64,000 bases of DNA from NCBI RefSeq assembly GCF_004365705.1, contig NZ_SOBN01000001.1:5008001-5072000 (forward strand), written 5' to 3'. Positions 1 through 10,037 of the stretch are shown here, one piece after another. The stretch comes from Streptomyces sp. 846.5. GTDB lineage: Bacteria > Actinomycetota > Actinomycetes > Streptomycetales > Streptomycetaceae. Numbering within the stretch: the stretch's first letter is position 1; each line of letters starts with the position of its first letter. Under the pieces are notes generated by a model that was not told the origin of the DNA, searched no databases, and worked only from the letters and a program-made list of their open reading frames with translations. The position numbers and the translations under genes are program-made.

Positions 1-88
1 GAAGATTGCCCGCGAGGCGCTCACCCGCGCCGCGCACAAGCTTCCGATGAAGTGCCGGATTGTCCGGCGCGAGGCAGGTGAGAGCTGA
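1..88 (+). CDS. rplP: 50S ribosomal protein L16, C-terminal end (partial)
   Basis: Only the last 28 codons are present; the gene begins before the window. The frame reads [20 protein letters not shown] and then VRREAGES before TGA at 86-88. The HKLPMK...VRRE tail is characteristic of bacterial L16, a 23S-rRNA-binding protein near the peptidyl-transferase centre and A site. Its stop overlaps the next start as TGATG, which is the tight coupling expected in the S10/spc ribosomal-protein operon. Identification rests on this short tail together with L29 immediately downstream. Confidence 0.93.
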   Translation, partial: KIAREALTRAAHKLPMKCRIVRREAGES

Positions 89-309
89 TGGCCACCACCA
101 CGGCTGCAGAGCTTCGCGAGCTGGACAACGAGGGTCTCGTTGCCAAGCTCCGTGAGGCCAAGGAGGAGCTGTTCAACCTCCGCTTCCAGGCGGCGACCGG
201 GCAGCTCGACAACCACGGACGGCTCAAGCTCGTCCGCAAGGACATCGCGCGGATCTACACCCTGATGCGTGAGCGCGAGCTGGGCATCGAGACGGTGGAG
301 AGCGCCTGA
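88..309 (+). CDS. rpmC: 50S ribosomal protein L29
   Basis: This 73-residue protein has the L29 two-helix hairpin signature: [20 protein letters not shown] followed by [15 protein letters not shown] and [11 protein letters not shown]29 binds 23S rRNA around the polypeptide exit tunnel, where trigger factor and SRP dock. The ATG overlaps the rplP stop by one base (TGATG), and its own stop overlaps the rpsQ start the same way, so translation is coupled. An acidic tail ([10 protein letters not shown]) is usual in actinobacteria. Length is normal for the family. Confidence 0.96.
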   Translation: MATTTAAELRELDNEGLVAKLREAKEELFNLRFQAATGQLDNHGRLKLVRKDIARIYTLMRERELGIETVESA

Positions 310-587
310 TGACTGACACTGAGAACACGACCGAAGCACGCGGATTCCGTAAGACCCGTGAGGGTCTGGTCGTCAGCGACAAGATGGACAAGACCGTCGT
401 CGTCGCCGTCGAGGACCGCGTCAAGCACGCGCTGTACGGCAAGGTCATCCGCCGTACGAACAAGCTGAAGGCGCACGACGAGGCCAACGCCGCGGGTATC
501 GGCGACCGCGTTCTCCTCATGGAGACCCGGCCGCTGTCCGCGACGAAGCGCTGGCGCGTCGTCGAGATCCTCGAGAAGGCCAAGTAG
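309..587 (+). CDS. rpsQ: 30S ribosomal protein S17
   Basis: This 92-residue protein is an OB-fold primary 16S rRNA binder of the small subunit. The family signature appears as [20 protein letters not shown] and, near the C-terminus, [20 protein letters not shown]. The first 15 or so residues ([12 protein letters not shown]) are a short polar extension common in actinobacterial S17. The ATG at 309 overlaps the rpmC TGA. The stop is a doubled TAGTAA, and a 112-base gap with a hairpin follows before rplN. Confidence 0.96.
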   Translation: MTDTENTTEARGFRKTREGLVVSDKMDKTVVVAVEDRVKHALYGKVIRRTNKLKAHDEANAAGIGDRVLLMETRPLSATKRWRVVEILEKAK

Positions 588-625
588 TAACGAACGCGAT
601 TGGGCGCGGCTCGTATGTGCCTGAG

Positions 626-643
626 GCTCCTCCCAGGAGGGGC
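626..643 (+). promoter_or_regulatory. Hairpin in rpsQ-rplN gap
   Basis: GCTCCTCC and GGAGGGGC form an 8-bp stem (one G-U pair) around CA. The flanks CCTGAG and CTCGGG can extend it. No U-tract follows, so it is unlikely to be a full terminator. It may be a processing or attenuation element within the operon. The rest of the 588-699 gap shows only the AGGAG ribosome site before rplN. Confidence 0.4.
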
Positions 644-699
644 GCTCGGGTGAGCAGCGGGCCGGCCCGGTCCCGATCGTTGACGATCAGGAGAAAGCT

Positions 700-1071
700 G
701 TGATCCAGCAGGAGTCGCGACTGCGTGTCGCCGACAACACTGGTGCGAAGGAGATCCTTTGCATCCGTGTTCTCGGTGGCTCCGGCCGACGCTACGCGGG
801 TATCGGTGACGTCATCGTCGCCACCGTCAAGGACGCGATCCCCGGTGGCAACGTGAAGAAGGGCGATGTGGTCAAGGCCGTCATCGTCCGCACCGTGAAG
901 GAGCGCCGTCGTCCCGACGGTTCCTACATCCGTTTCGACGAGAACGCCGCCGTCATCCTCAAGAACACCGATGGTGACCCGCGCGGCACGCGCATCTTCG
1001 GCCCGGTGGGCCGCGAGCTGCGCGACAAGAAGTTCATGAAGATCATCTCGCTTGCGCCGGAGGTGCTCTAA
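700..1071 (+). CDS. rplN: 50S ribosomal protein L14
   Basis: The 123-residue sequence begins with GTG, preceded by an AGGAG Shine-Dalgarno at about 690-694. The opening [20 protein letters not shown] and the later [20 protein letters not shown] are near-invariant in L14. It is an all-beta protein that sits on the 50S face near the L19 and L3 contacts and the GTPase region. It is followed after three bases by rplX. The length matches the 122-123 residues usual for actinobacteria. Confidence 0.97.
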   Translation: MIQQESRLRVADNTGAKEILCIRVLGGSGRRYAGIGDVIVATVKDAIPGGNVKKGDVVKAVIVRTVKERRRPDGSYIRFDENAAVILKNTDGDPRGTRIFGPVGRELRDKKFMKIISLAPEVL

Positions 1072-1074
1072 ATC

Positions 1075-1410
1075 ATGGCGAACAGCATGAAGATCAAGAA
1101 GGGTGACCTGGTCCAGGTCATCACCGGCAAGGACAAGGGCAAGCAGGGGAAGGTCATTCAGGCCATCCCCACCGAGAACCGCGTCCTGGTCGAGGGTGTC
1201 AACCGGGTCAAGAAGCACACCAAGGTCGGCCAGACCGCCCGTGGTGCCCAGACCGGCGGCATCGTGACCACTGAGGCCCCGATCCACGTGAGCAACGTTC
1301 AGCTCGTCGTGGAGAAGGACGGCAAGAAGGTCGTCACCCGCGTCGGTTACCGCTTCGATGACGAGGGCAACAAGATCCGCGTTGCCAAGCGAACCGGTGA
1401 GGACATCTGA
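1075..1410 (+). CDS. rplX: 50S ribosomal protein L24
   Basis: This KOW-domain protein initiates 50S assembly by binding the 5' end of 23S rRNA. The KOW motif is visible as [20 protein letters not shown]. Two in-frame ATGs exist, at 1075 and 1087 (MKIKKGD). The GGAGG at 1059-1063 is 11 bases from the first but 23 from the second, so 1075 (111 residues) is preferred, although homologues often begin at MKIKKGD. Its stop overlaps the rplE start as TGATG. Confidence 0.95.
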   Translation: MANSMKIKKGDLVQVITGKDKGKQGKVIQAIPTENRVLVEGVNRVKKHTKVGQTARGAQTGGIVTTEAPIHVSNVQLVVEKDGKKVVTRVGYRFDDEGNKIRVAKRTGEDI

Positions 1411-1979
1411 TGACCGACACCTCTGTTGAGAAGGTGACCCCCCGTCTCAAGGAGCGCTACCGCTCCGAGATCAAGGGTCAGCTGCAGGAGCAGTTCTCGT
1501 ACGAGAACGTCATGCTGATCCCCGGCCTGGTCAAGGTCGTGGTCAACATGGGTGTGGGCGACGCCGCCCGCGACTCCAAGCTGATCGACGGCGCGGTCAA
1601 GGACCTCACCGCGATCACCGGCCAGAAGCCGACCGTGACCAAGGCCCGCAAGTCCATCGCGCAGTTCAAGCTGCGTGAGGGCCAGCCGATCGGTACCCAC
1701 GTCACCCTTCGCGGGGACCGCATGTGGGAGTTCCTGGACCGTCTGGTGTCGCTGGCGCTCCCGCGCATCCGTGACTTCCGCGGTCTGTCGCCGAAGCAGT
1801 TCGACGGCAAGGGCAACTACACCTTCGGTCTGACCGAGCAGGTCATGTTCCACGAGATCGACCAGGACAAGGTCGACCGGCAGCGGGGCATGGACATCAC
1901 GGTGGTCACCACTGCCCAGACCGACGACGAGGGCCGGGCGCTGCTGCGTGCCCTTGGCTTCCCGTTCAAGGAGAACTGA
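1410..1979 (+). CDS. rplE: 50S ribosomal protein L5
   Basis: This 189-residue protein binds 5S rRNA and forms the central protuberance contacts with L18 and the P-site tRNA. Recognisable segments are [40 protein letters not shown] and [19 protein letters not shown]. The N-terminal [16 protein letters not shown] is typical of actinobacteria. The start overlaps the rplX stop, and rpsZ follows after four bases. Confidence 0.97.
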   Translation: MTDTSVEKVTPRLKERYRSEIKGQLQEQFSYENVMLIPGLVKVVVNMGVGDAARDSKLIDGAVKDLTAITGQKPTVTKARKSIAQFKLREGQPIGTHVTLRGDRMWEFLDRLVSLALPRIRDFRGLSPKQFDGKGNYTFGLTEQVMFHEIDQDKVDRQRGMDITVVTTAQTDDEGRALLRALGFPFKEN

Positions 1980-1983
1980 GCAC

Positions 1984-2169
1984 ATGGCGAAGAAGTCCCT
2001 CATCGCGAAGGCGGAGCGCAAGCCGAAGTTCGGCGTCCGGGGTTACACCCGCTGCCAGCGCTGCGGTCGCCCGCACTCCGTGTACCGCAAGTTCGGCCTC
2101 TGCCGCGTGTGCCTTCGTGAGATGGCTCACCGCGGCGAGCTGCCGGGCGTCACCAAGAGCTCCTGGTAG
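1984..2169 (+). CDS. rpsZ: 30S ribosomal protein S14 type Z (zinc-binding)
   Basis: The gene encodes 61 residues starting [20 protein letters not shown]. The zinc ribbon is intact: C-Q-R-C near the middle and C-R-V-C further on, separated by [12 protein letters not shown]. This is the C+ form of S14, used under zinc sufficiency; Streptomyces usually also carry a C- paralogue under Zur control elsewhere. An upstream in-frame codon at 1948 lies inside rplE and was rejected in favour of the ATG at 1984. S14 is a late-assembling 30S head protein. Confidence 0.96.
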   Translation: MAKKSLIAKAERKPKFGVRGYTRCQRCGRPHSVYRKFGLCRVCLREMAHRGELPGVTKSSW

Positions 2170-2215
2170 TCCAGTAGTTCTGGGTAAGCAGGGCCGCCGG
2201 CCTGATCACCGTTTT

Positions 2216-2236
2216 GGGAACTCCGTGAGGAGTCCC
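2216..2236 (+). promoter_or_regulatory. GNRA-capped hairpin in the rpsZ-rpsH leader
   Basis: GGGAACTCC and GGAGTCCC form a stem with one bulged A, capped by GTGA, a GNRA tetraloop. It lies in the 217-base gap 2170-2386 before rpsH. There is no U-tract, so a protein- or ribosome-binding structure is more likely than termination. I see no clear promoter in this gap. Confidence 0.45.
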
Positions 2237-2386
2237 GTAAGGTGGTGAGGTCGGGGCCCTGCGCCCCTGATTCGTCTTACGCAGTACATGATCAACTACG
2301 CCGTAGGTCCCCGCGCCGCGCCCGCTCTGGTTGAACCCCGGGCTGCGCGCTTCGGGAAACCGCGGTGAGAGAGGCCACAGGCCATC

Positions 2387-2794
2387 ATGACCATGACCGA
2401 CCCGATCGCAGACATGCTGACGCGTCTGCGAAACGCGAACTCGGCCTACCACGACACTGTCGTGATGCCCCACAGCAAGATCAAGACTCACATCGCCGAG
2501 ATCCTCCAGCAGGAGGGCTACATCACGGGATGGAAGGTTGAGGAGCCCAAGGAGGGCGAGGTCGGCAAGAAGCTGACCGTCGACCTCAAGTTCGGCCCCA
2601 ACCGCGAGCGCTCGATCGCGGGCATCAAGCGGATCTCCAAGCCGGGTCTGCGGGTCTACACCAAGTCCACCGCTATGCCGAAGGTGCTCGGCGGCCTGGG
2701 AGTGGCGATCATCTCCACTTCCGCGGGTCTGCTCACCGGACAGCAGGCAGCCAAGAAGGGCGTGGGTGGGGAAGTCCTCGCCTACGTCTGGTAA
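2387..2794 (+). CDS. rpsH: 30S ribosomal protein S8
   Basis: The 135-residue sequence opens [20 protein letters not shown], the actinobacterial S8 N-terminus, and ends with the conserved [20 protein letters not shown] segment. S8 is a primary 16S rRNA binder in the central domain. In enterobacteria it is also the translational repressor of the spc operon; whether that holds here is unknown. It follows a long 217-base leader, unlike its neighbours, and rplF starts 23 bases downstream. Confidence 0.97.
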   Translation: MTMTDPIADMLTRLRNANSAYHDTVVMPHSKIKTHIAEILQQEGYITGWKVEEPKEGEVGKKLTVDLKFGPNRERSIAGIKRISKPGLRVYTKSTAMPKVLGGLGVAIISTSAGLLTGQQAAKKGVGGEVLAYVW

Positions 2795-2817
2795 CTCAGG
2801 GAAACGGAGGTACAGCA

Positions 2818-3357
2818 ATGTCTCGCATTGGACGGCTGCCCATCCCGGTTCCCGCCGGCGTGGACGTCACCATCGATGGCCGCACGGTCTCGGTCAAGGG
2901 CCCCAAGGGTTCCCTTGCCCACACCGTTGCCGCGCCGATCGACATCGCCAAGGGTGAGGACGGCACTCTGCTCGTCACCCGCCCCAACGACGAGCGTCAG
3001 TCCAAGGCCCTGCACGGCCTGACTCGCACGCTGGTGGCGAACATGATCACCGGCGTGACCGCGGGCTACCGCAAGTCGCTCGAGATCAGCGGCGTCGGCT
3101 ACCGAGTCGCAGCGAAGGGCTCCTCCATGGAGTTCGCGCTCGGCTACAGCCACCCCATCCTGATCGAGGCCCCCGAAGGCATCGCCTTCGTCGTCGAGTC
3201 GCCCACCAAGTTCCACGTGGACGGCATCGACAAGCAGCAGGTCGGTGAGGTCGCGGCCAAGATCCGCAAGCTGCGCAAGCCCGACCCGTACAAGGCCAAG
3301 GGTGTCAAGTACGCCGGCGAGGTCATCCGCCGCAAGGTCGGAAAGAGTGGTAAGTAA
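2818..3357 (+). CDS. rplF: 50S ribosomal protein L6
   Basis: This 179-residue protein has two tandem L6 folds. The signatures are [19 protein letters not shown] at the start and [20 protein letters not shown] near the end, the latter being the PROSITE-type L6 motif. L6 contacts the sarcin-ricin and GTPase regions of the 50S. GGAGG sits about eight bases before the ATG. rplR follows after three bases. Confidence 0.97.
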   Translation: MSRIGRLPIPVPAGVDVTIDGRTVSVKGPKGSLAHTVAAPIDIAKGEDGTLLVTRPNDERQSKALHGLTRTLVANMITGVTAGYRKSLEISGVGYRVAAKGSSMEFALGYSHPILIEAPEGIAFVVESPTKFHVDGIDKQQVGEVAAKIRKLRKPDPYKAKGVKYAGEVIRRKVGKSGK

Positions 3358-3360
3358 CTC

Positions 3361-3744
3361 ATGAGCCTCAGTGTGAAGATCGGCAAGGGCAACGCCTACA
3401 AGGCCGCCGCCCGCAAGCGCCGCGCCATCCGCGTCCGCAAGCGCGTCTCCGGTACGCCGGTGCGTCCGCGCCTGGTCGTGTCCCGGTCCAACCGCCACAT
3501 TCTGGCGCAGGTGATCGACGACCTCGCGGGCCACACGCTGGCTTCGGCGTCCACCCTCGACGTGTCCATCAAGGGCGTCGACGGTGACAAGACCGAGCAG
3601 GCCAAGAAGGTCGGAGCCCTGGTCGCCGAGCGCGCCAAGGCCGCCGGCATCGAGTCGGTCGTCTTTGACCGCGCGGGCAACCAGTACGCCGGGCGCATCG
3701 CCGCCCTGGCGGACGCCGCCCGTGAGTCCGGGCTCGACTTCTGA
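3361..3744 (+). CDS. rplR: 50S ribosomal protein L18
   Basis: This 127-residue, strongly basic protein binds 5S rRNA with L5 in the central protuberance. The N-terminal basic stretch ([20 protein letters not shown]) and the [18 protein letters not shown] and [20 protein letters not shown] segments are typical of L18. It starts three bases after the rplF stop. A 45-base gap containing GAGAGG precedes rpsE. Confidence 0.96.
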   Translation: MSLSVKIGKGNAYKAAARKRRAIRVRKRVSGTPVRPRLVVSRSNRHILAQVIDDLAGHTLASASTLDVSIKGVDGDKTEQAKKVGALVAERAKAAGIESVVFDRAGNQYAGRIAALADAARESGLDF

Positions 3745-3789
3745 CCCGCTCGCCCAAGCTGGCGGACGTAAACGAGAGAGGTAAATCCA

Positions 3790-4416
3790 ATGGCTGGACC
3801 CCAGCGCCGCGGTAGCGGCGCCGGCGGCGGCACCGGCGGTGGCGAGCGGCGTGACCGTAAGCGGGATGGTCGTGACGGCGCTCCCGTCGTCGAGAAGACC
3901 GCGTACGTCGAGCGTGTTGTCGCGATCAACCGTGTCGCCAAGGTAGTCAAGGGTGGTCGTCGCTTCAGCTTCACCGCGCTGGTCGTGGTCGGCGATGGTG
4001 ACGGCACCGTAGGTGTCGGTTACGGCAAGGCCAAGGAAGTTCCCGCGGCCATTGCCAAGGGTGTCGAGGAAGCGAAGAAGAACTTCTTCAAGGTTCCCCG
4101 CATCCAGGGCACCATCCCCCACCCGATCCAGGGTGAGAAGGCGGCGGGCGTCGTCCTGCTCAAGCCGGCTTCGCCGGGTACCGGCGTCATCGCCGGTGGT
4201 CCCGTGCGCGCCGTGCTCGAGTGCGCCGGCGTTCACGACATCCTGTCGAAGTCCCTGGGCTCCGACAACGCCATCAACATCGTGCACGCCACGGTCGCCG
4301 CTCTGAAGGGCCTCTCGCGCCCCGAGGAGATCGCGGCCCGTCGTGGCCTGCCGCTGGAGGACGTCGCTCCCGCAGCCCTGCTGCGTGCGCGTGCGGCTGG
4401 GCAGGGGGCTGCGTAA
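3790..4416 (+). CDS. rpsE: 30S ribosomal protein S5
   Basis: This 208-residue protein has the S5 double-stranded-RNA-binding domain: [20 protein letters not shown] followed by [15 protein letters not shown]. It also has the C-terminal S5 fold ([20 protein letters not shown]). S5 helps control decoding fidelity at the mRNA entry. The first 35 residues form a Gly/Arg-rich disordered tail ([20 protein letters not shown]), longer than in E. coli but usual in Streptomyces. Its TAA shares a base with the rpmD ATG (TAATG). Confidence 0.97.
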   Translation: MAGPQRRGSGAGGGTGGGERRDRKRDGRDGAPVVEKTAYVERVVAINRVAKVVKGGRRFSFTALVVVGDGDGTVGVGYGKAKEVPAAIAKGVEEAKKNFFKVPRIQGTIPHPIQGEKAAGVVLLKPASPGTGVIAGGPVRAVLECAGVHDILSKSLGSDNAINIVHATVAALKGLSRPEEIAARRGLPLEDVAPAALLRARAAGQGAA

Positions 4417-4598
4417 TGGCTCGCCTGAAGATCACCCAGACCAAGTCCTACATCGGCAGCAAGCAGAACCACCGTGACACCCTGCGTTCGCTTGGTCTCA
4501 AGCGCATGCACGACGTGGTCGTGAAGGAGGACCGTCCCGAGATCCGCGGGATGGCCCAGACCGTCCGCCACCTCGTCACGGTCGAGGAGGTGGACTAA
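4416..4598 (+). CDS. rpmD: 50S ribosomal protein L30
   Basis: This 60-residue ferredoxin-like-fold protein is a small peripheral 50S component present in many but not all bacteria. It begins [20 protein letters not shown] and contains [20 protein letters not shown], the conserved L30 core. The start overlaps the rpsE stop by one base and its TAA abuts the rplO ATG directly, so the three genes are almost certainly co-translated. Confidence 0.96.
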   Translation: MARLKITQTKSYIGSKQNHRDTLRSLGLKRMHDVVVKEDRPEIRGMAQTVRHLVTVEEVD

Positions 4599-5054
4599 AT
4601 GGCGGAGCAGAACCCGCTGAAGATCCACAACCTGCGTCCCGCCCCGGGTGCCAAGACCGCCAAGACCCGTGTCGGTCGTGGTGAGGCATCCAAGGGTAAG
4701 ACCGCTGGTCGTGGTACCAAGGGCACCAAGGCGCGTTACCAGGTGCCGGCGCGTTTCGAGGGTGGCCAGATGCCCCTTCACATGCGCCTGCCGAAGCTCA
4801 AGGGCTTCAAGAACCCGTTCCGGGTGGAGTTCCAGGTGGTGAACCTGGACAAGCTCGGTGCGCTCTACCCCGAGGGTGGCGAGGTCACCGTCGAGGACCT
4901 GGTCGCCAAGGGCGCGGTTCGCAAGAACTCGCTCGTCAAGGTGCTCGGCACCGGTGAGATCACCGTCGCGCTGCAGGTTTCGGTTGACGCCGTCTCCGGC
5001 TCCGCCGCGGAGAAGATCACCGCTGCGGGCGGTTCGGTGACCGAGCTCATCTGA
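4599..5054 (+). CDS. rplO: 50S ribosomal protein L15
   Basis: This 151-residue late-assembly 50S protein has a Gly/Lys/Arg-rich extended N-terminal arm ([20 protein letters not shown]) that penetrates the rRNA. A globular C-terminal domain follows, with [19 protein letters not shown] near the junction. ATG follows the rpmD stop with no gap. It is the last gene of the spc block: a strong terminator lies 22 bases downstream and secY has its own leader. Confidence 0.97.
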   Translation: MAEQNPLKIHNLRPAPGAKTAKTRVGRGEASKGKTAGRGTKGTKARYQVPARFEGGQMPLHMRLPKLKGFKNPFRVEFQVVNLDKLGALYPEGGEVTVEDLVAKGAVRKNSLVKVLGTGEITVALQVSVDAVSGSAAEKITAAGGSVTELI

Positions 5055-5075
5055 GCTCTCACCTGACAGGCCTTC

Positions 5076-5117
5076 AAGGCCCGGTTCCCCTCTGTACGCA
5101 GAGGAGAACCGGGCCTT
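5076..5117 (+). terminator. Intrinsic terminator after rplO
   Basis: A 19-base arm starting AAGGCCCGGTTCCCC and its complement form a stem with one mismatch and a TACG loop. It is long and GC-rich with only CTGG after it, typical of actinobacterial terminators that lack a U-tract. It separates the spc genes from secY. Downstream, 5118-5349 holds the likely secY promoter. Confidence 0.75.
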
Positions 5118-5163
5118 CTGGCGTCCCGGACCGTTCCTGGTCCAAGCTGAGGGGGCCACGCGC

Positions 5164-5199
5164 TTCATTCGAGTGGCCACGGACTGTTAGAGTCCGTGG
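5164..5199 (+). promoter_or_regulatory. Candidate secY promoter with 9-bp inverted repeat
   Basis: TAGAGT at 5188-5193 fits a HrdB-type -10. The element 18 bases upstream (TTCATT, 5164-5169) is a poor -35. The -10 sits inside a perfect inverted repeat CCACGGACT-GTTAG-AGTCCGTGG (5177-5199), which could be an operator or an RNA hairpin at the 5' end. The remaining 5200-5349 leader shows nothing else clear apart from GGAGG before secY. Confidence 0.4.
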
Positions 5200-5349
5200 A
5201 GTCCACTTGTAGGTTGGCCGCTGACTCTGTCCGCGAGCCGTCGCCGAACGGTGGCACACCCCACCGTCATCCGGCCCTGTTTCGACTTGTACCGGGCCCA
5301 GATCCACCGTCCCTCCCGCCGCTCTCGGCAGGGAGCTGCAGGAGGCACC

Positions 5350-6656
<1,307 letters not shown>

Positions 6657-6657
<1 letters not shown>

Positions 6658-7325
6658 TGCGTATTGTCCTCGTCGGGCCGCCTGGGGCCGGGAAGGGTAC
6701 TCAGGCCGCGCTGCTGGCCAAGACCCTGTCCATTCCCCATGTGTCCACCGGTGACCTCTTCCGCGCCAACATCAGCCAGGGCACCGAGCTCGGCCTCGCT
6801 GCCAAGAGCATCATGGACTCGGGCAAGCTGGTGCCGGACGAGGTGACCATCGGGATGGCCAAGGACCGCCTTGCCCAGCCCGATGCCGCCGGCGGTTTCC
6901 TGCTCGACGGCTTCCCGCGCAACGTGGCCCAGGCCGAGGCGCTGGACGGGATCCTGGCCGAGTGGAACATCGCGCTGGACGGTGTGCTGGACCTGGAGGT
7001 CCCGGAGGACGAGGTCGTCCGCCGGATCGCCGGTCGGCGGATCTGCCGCAACGAGGGCAACCACGTGTTCCACGTGGAGTACAACCCGCCGAAGGCCGCC
7101 GGCGTCTGCGACATCTGCGGCGGCGAGCTGTACCAGCGCTCGGACGACACCGAGGAGAGCGTCCGGGTCCGCCTGGACGTCTACCACACGCAGACCGAGC
7201 CGATCATCGAGTACTACCAGAAGCAGGGACTGGTCACCACCATCCCCGCGCTGGGCAAGGTGGACGAGGTCACCCAGCGCGCGATCGCGGCGCTGCGGGA
7301 GAAGGACGAGGACGACGAAGGCTGA
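6657..7325 (+). CDS. adk: Adenylate kinase
   Basis: The enzyme interconverts ATP + AMP and 2 ADP in the cytosol. The P-loop GPPGAGKGTQ is at residues 7-16 and the AMP-binding DGFPR near residue 84. The LID carries Cys130, Cys151 and Cys154 with nearby histidines, a metal-binding arrangement usual in actinobacteria. Length is 222 residues. ATG overlaps the secY stop (TGATG), so secY-adk is a coupled pair as in many bacteria. The C-terminus is acidic (EKDEDDEG). Confidence 0.96.
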
Positions 7326-7343
7326 GCCCTTCGTCCGAGCAGG

Positions 7344-7377
7344 CCGGCCGTGACGCCCCGTCGGGTGTCACGGCCGG
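7344..7377 (+). terminator. Hairpin between adk and map
   Basis: CCGGCCGTGAC and GTCACGGCCGG form a perfect 11-bp stem with a 12-base loop. No U-tract follows. It could end or attenuate secY-adk transcription, with map transcribed partly from its own promoter. Confidence 0.5.
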
Positions 7378-7467
7378 AGCGCGTTCATGAGCAGGGCCGT
7401 ACCGTTGAACGGTCGGCAGTGACAGCAGCAGGAGCGGGAACCCGTGGTACTGGGAAGGCGAGAGCGC

Positions 7468-8301
7468 ATGGTTGAGATCAAGACCCCCGAGCAGATCAAG
7501 AAGATGCGGGAGGCGGGCCTGGTCGTCGCCGAGGCGCTGAAGGCATGCCGTGAGGCGGTGGCGCCGGGGATCACCACCGGCGAGCTGAACTCCGTCGCGG
7601 CCAAGGTGATCGCCGACCACGGCGCCACCTCCAACTTCCTCGGCTACCACGGCTTCACCGGTGTGATCTGCGCCTCGGTCAACGACGAGGTGGTCCACGG
7701 CATCCCCGGCGACCGGGTGCTGGCCGACGGCGACATCATCTCCATCGACTGCGGCGCCATCGTCGACGGCTGGCACGGCGACGCCGCCATCACCTGCTTC
7801 GTCGGCGGCGGGCACGCCGAGGAGCTGCTGCGGCTCAGCCAGGTCACCGAGGACTCCATGTGGGCCGGCATCGCCCAGGTGAAGAAGAACAACCGGCTCT
7901 CGGACATCAGCCGGGCCATCGAGTCGTACATCCGGCGCCAGCCGCTGCCGCCCAAGGGCAAGTACGGCATCATCGAGGACTTCGGCGGCCACGGCATCGG
8001 CTCGGCCATGCACATGGACCCGCACCTGCTGAACTACGTGGACCGCAAGCGCGGCCGCGGCATGAAGCTGGTGCCCGGTTTTGCGATCGCCATCGAGCCG
8101 ATGGTCAGCCTCGGCACCCCGAAGACGCACACCCTCGCCGACGAGTGGACCGTCAAGACCAACGACGGCACCTGGTCCTCGCACTGGGAGCACTCCATCG
8201 CGGTCACCGAGGAGGGCCCGCTGGTGCTGACCGCCTTCGACGGCGGCCGGGCCAAGCTGGCCGAGCTGGGCATCACCGCGGCGCCCGACCCGCTGGGATG
8301 A
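7468..8301 (+). CDS. map: Methionine aminopeptidase, type I
   Basis: The enzyme removes the initiator methionine from nascent proteins. The pita-bread fold metal ligands can be seen: D in ISIDCGAIVDG, D in HGDAAITCF, H in FGGHGIGSAMH, and E in AIEPM and HWEHSIAV. I prefer the ATG at 7468 (277 residues, MVEIKTPEQIKKMREAG), which matches the family start and has GGGAAGG about nine bases before. A GTG at 7444 also has a good AGGAG nine bases upstream and cannot be excluded. Confidence 0.93.
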   Translation: MVEIKTPEQIKKMREAGLVVAEALKACREAVAPGITTGELNSVAAKVIADHGATSNFLGYHGFTGVICASVNDEVVHGIPGDRVLADGDIISIDCGAIVDGWHGDAAITCFVGGGHAEELLRLSQVTEDSMWAGIAQVKKNNRLSDISRAIESYIRRQPLPPKGKYGIIEDFGGHGIGSAMHMDPHLLNYVDRKRGRGMKLVPGFAIAIEPMVSLGTPKTHTLADEWTVKTNDGTWSSHWEHSIAVTEEGPLVLTAFDGGRAKLAELGITAAPDPLG

Positions 8302-8462
8302 ACGGATTTCGCGATCGCTTGTCCGCTGACGTAGACTGCTGTGTCGGCTCACTCGTAGCTTGCTCCCGCATGCCTTCGTCCGTTGTGACGGGGTGGACTT
8401 AGCGGTCCCTGCGTGAGTGCCGACTACGGTAGTCGAACCCCGGAAGGCGATACCCGCAGGAC

Positions 8463-8684
8463 ATGGCCAAAAAGCAAGGCGCCATCGAGATCGAGGGCAC
8501 CGTCATCGAGTCTCTGCCGAACGCCATGTTCAAGGTAGAGCTGCAGAACGGGCACAAAGTCCTCGCCCACATCAGCGGCAAGATGCGCATGCACTACATC
8601 CGCATCCTCCCGGACGACCGGGTCGTCGTCGAGCTCAGCCCGTACGACCTGACCCGCGGTCGAATTGTCTACCGGTACAAGTAA
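8463..8684 (+). CDS. infA: Translation initiation factor IF-1
   Basis: This 73-residue OB-fold factor binds the 30S A site during initiation. The sequence [20 protein letters not shown] through [19 protein letters not shown] is close to universal. It starts a new transcription segment: 8302-8462 is a 161-base gap with a TAGACT box at 8332-8337 that could be a -10, though no good -35 is seen. rpmJ, rpsM, rpsK, rpoA and rplQ follow on the same strand. Confidence 0.97.
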   Translation: MAKKQGAIEIEGTVIESLPNAMFKVELQNGHKVLAHISGKMRMHYIRILPDDRVVVELSPYDLTRGRIVYRYK

Positions 8685-8747
8685 GCAAGAAGCAGATCTC
8701 GCGCCGCGTTCACTCGCGGTGCGCTCGACCCGGAGAACCTGAATCCC

Positions 8748-8861
8748 ATGAAGGTCAAGCCGAGCGTCAAGAAGATCTGCGACAAGTGCAAGGTGATCCG
8801 CCGTCACGGTCGGGTCATGGTGATCTGCGAGAACCTGCGCCACAAGCAGCGTCAGGGCTGA
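8748..8861 (+). CDS. rpmJ: 50S ribosomal protein L36 (zinc-binding form)
   Basis: This 37-residue protein starts [20 protein letters not shown]. Zinc ligands of the C+ form are all present: Cys11, Cys14, Cys27 and His32. L36 sits at the base of the L7/L12 stalk. The gene lies 63 bases after infA, the usual infA-rpmJ-rpsM order. Confidence 0.95.
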   Translation: MKVKPSVKKICDKCKVIRRHGRVMVICENLRHKQRQG

Positions 8862-9049
8862 TCACTTCCCTTCACGGGTCGTAACTCTTCGCGCGACGCG
8901 AAAAACAACATGAAGCGGGATGCCCGATCCACTCGTTCCCCAGGGAACGGGCGGACTGCCACCCTCGGTCCGGAGGCCGGGGCTCCCTCGACGAGAGTCG
9001 AAGGAGAGGCATCGCGTCAGACCTCCGAAGGAACACTGGAGCCACATTC

Positions 9050-9430
9050 ATGGCACGCCTCGCCGGCGTTGATCTCCCCCGCGAAAAGCGGATCGAGATC
9101 GCCCTCACCTACGTGTACGGCATCGGCCGTACCCGCTCGAAGCTCGCCCTCGCCGAGACCGGTGTCAACCCGAACATCCGTGTTCGCGACATCACCGAGG
9201 ACGACCTGGTCAAGCTGCGCGACTACGTCGACGCCAACTTCAAGGTCGAGGGTGACCTCCGCCGTGAGGTCGCCGCTGACATCCGCCGCAAGGTCGAGAT
9301 CGGCTGCTACCAGGGTCTGCGTCACCGCCGCGGCCTGCCGGTCCACGGTCAGCGCACCCACACCAACGCCCGTACCCGCAAGGGTCCGCGTCGCGCGATT
9401 GCCGGCAAGAAGAAGCCCGGCAAGAAGTAG
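9050..9430 (+). CDS. rpsM: 30S ribosomal protein S13
   Basis: This 126-residue protein of the 30S head contacts the P-site tRNA and 50S bridges. The helix-hairpin segment [20 protein letters not shown] and the basic tail beginning [20 protein letters not shown] are family hallmarks, ending in a Lys-rich AGKKKPGKK tail. The 188-base gap upstream (8862-9049) contains two small hairpins (TTCGCG/CGCGAA at 8888-8902 and CGTTCCC/GGGAACG at 8934-8949) of unknown role. Confidence 0.97.
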   Translation: MARLAGVDLPREKRIEIALTYVYGIGRTRSKLALAETGVNPNIRVRDITEDDLVKLRDYVDANFKVEGDLRREVAADIRRKVEIGCYQGLRHRRGLPVHGQRTHTNARTRKGPRRAIAGKKKPGKK

Positions 9431-9504
9431 TCCGCCCCAACACCGGACTTGAATCCGGCCCGCTGGGCTAGCGGACCGACCACCTCAGTAGGAGAAACAG
9501 ACTT

Positions 9505-9912
9505 ATGCCCCCCAAGGGTCGTCAGGCTGCAGGCGCGAAGAAGATCCGCCGCAAGGAAAAGAAGAACGTCGCTCACGGCCACGCGCACATCAAGAGCACG
9601 TTCAACAACACCATCGTCTCGATCACGGACCCCTCGGGCAACGTGATCGCGTGGGCGTCCTCGGGCCACGTCGGCTTCAAGGGCTCCCGCAAGTCGACTC
9701 CGTTCGCCGCGCAGATGGCCGCCGAGGCCGCCGCGCGTCGCGCCCAGGAGCACGGCATGCGCAAGGTCGACGTCTTCGTGAAGGGTCCGGGCTCCGGCCG
9801 CGAGACCGCGATCCGCTCCATCCAGGCCACCGGCCTGGAGGTCGGCTCGATCCAGGACGTCACCCCCACCCCGCACAACGGCTGCCGTCCCCCCAAGCGC
9901 CGTCGCGTCTGA
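9505..9912 (+). CDS. rpsK: 30S ribosomal protein S11
   Basis: This 135-residue protein of the 30S platform, near the mRNA exit, has [20 protein letters not shown] in the centre and the invariant C-terminal region [20 protein letters not shown] followed by PKRRRV. In many bacteria rpsD would follow; here, as is usual in Streptomyces, rpoA is next and S4 is encoded elsewhere. Confidence 0.97.
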   Translation: MPPKGRQAAGAKKIRRKEKKNVAHGHAHIKSTFNNTIVSITDPSGNVIAWASSGHVGFKGSRKSTPFAAQMAAEAAARRAQEHGMRKVDVFVKGPGSGRETAIRSIQATGLEVGSIQDVTPTPHNGCRPPKRRRV

Positions 9913-9946
9913 CGCACAGCGCTTGCTCCGGCAGGCAGTAGTACCG

Positions 9947-9980
9947 GGATACGGCCCCTGTTCGCTCGGGGGCCGTATCC
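9947..9980 (+). terminator. Strong hairpin between rpsK and rpoA
   Basis: GGATACGGCCCC and GGGGCCGTATCC form a perfect 12-bp stem with a 10-base loop, followed by TTGCTTTCG. It looks like an intrinsic terminator, probably leaky, that would set the ratio of ribosomal proteins to the RNA polymerase alpha subunit. No obvious new promoter is seen in the remaining 57 bases before rpoA. Confidence 0.65.
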
Positions 9981-10037
9981 TTGCTTTCGTCGGCATCAAA
10001 TAGTGGGTGCCGAAGATCTATCTGGAGGATTCACCTC

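Noticed and set aside
9913-10037. Apparent absence of rpsD between rpsK and rpoA as a deletion
   Set aside because: Streptomycetes normally encode S4 elsewhere, so this is the expected arrangement.
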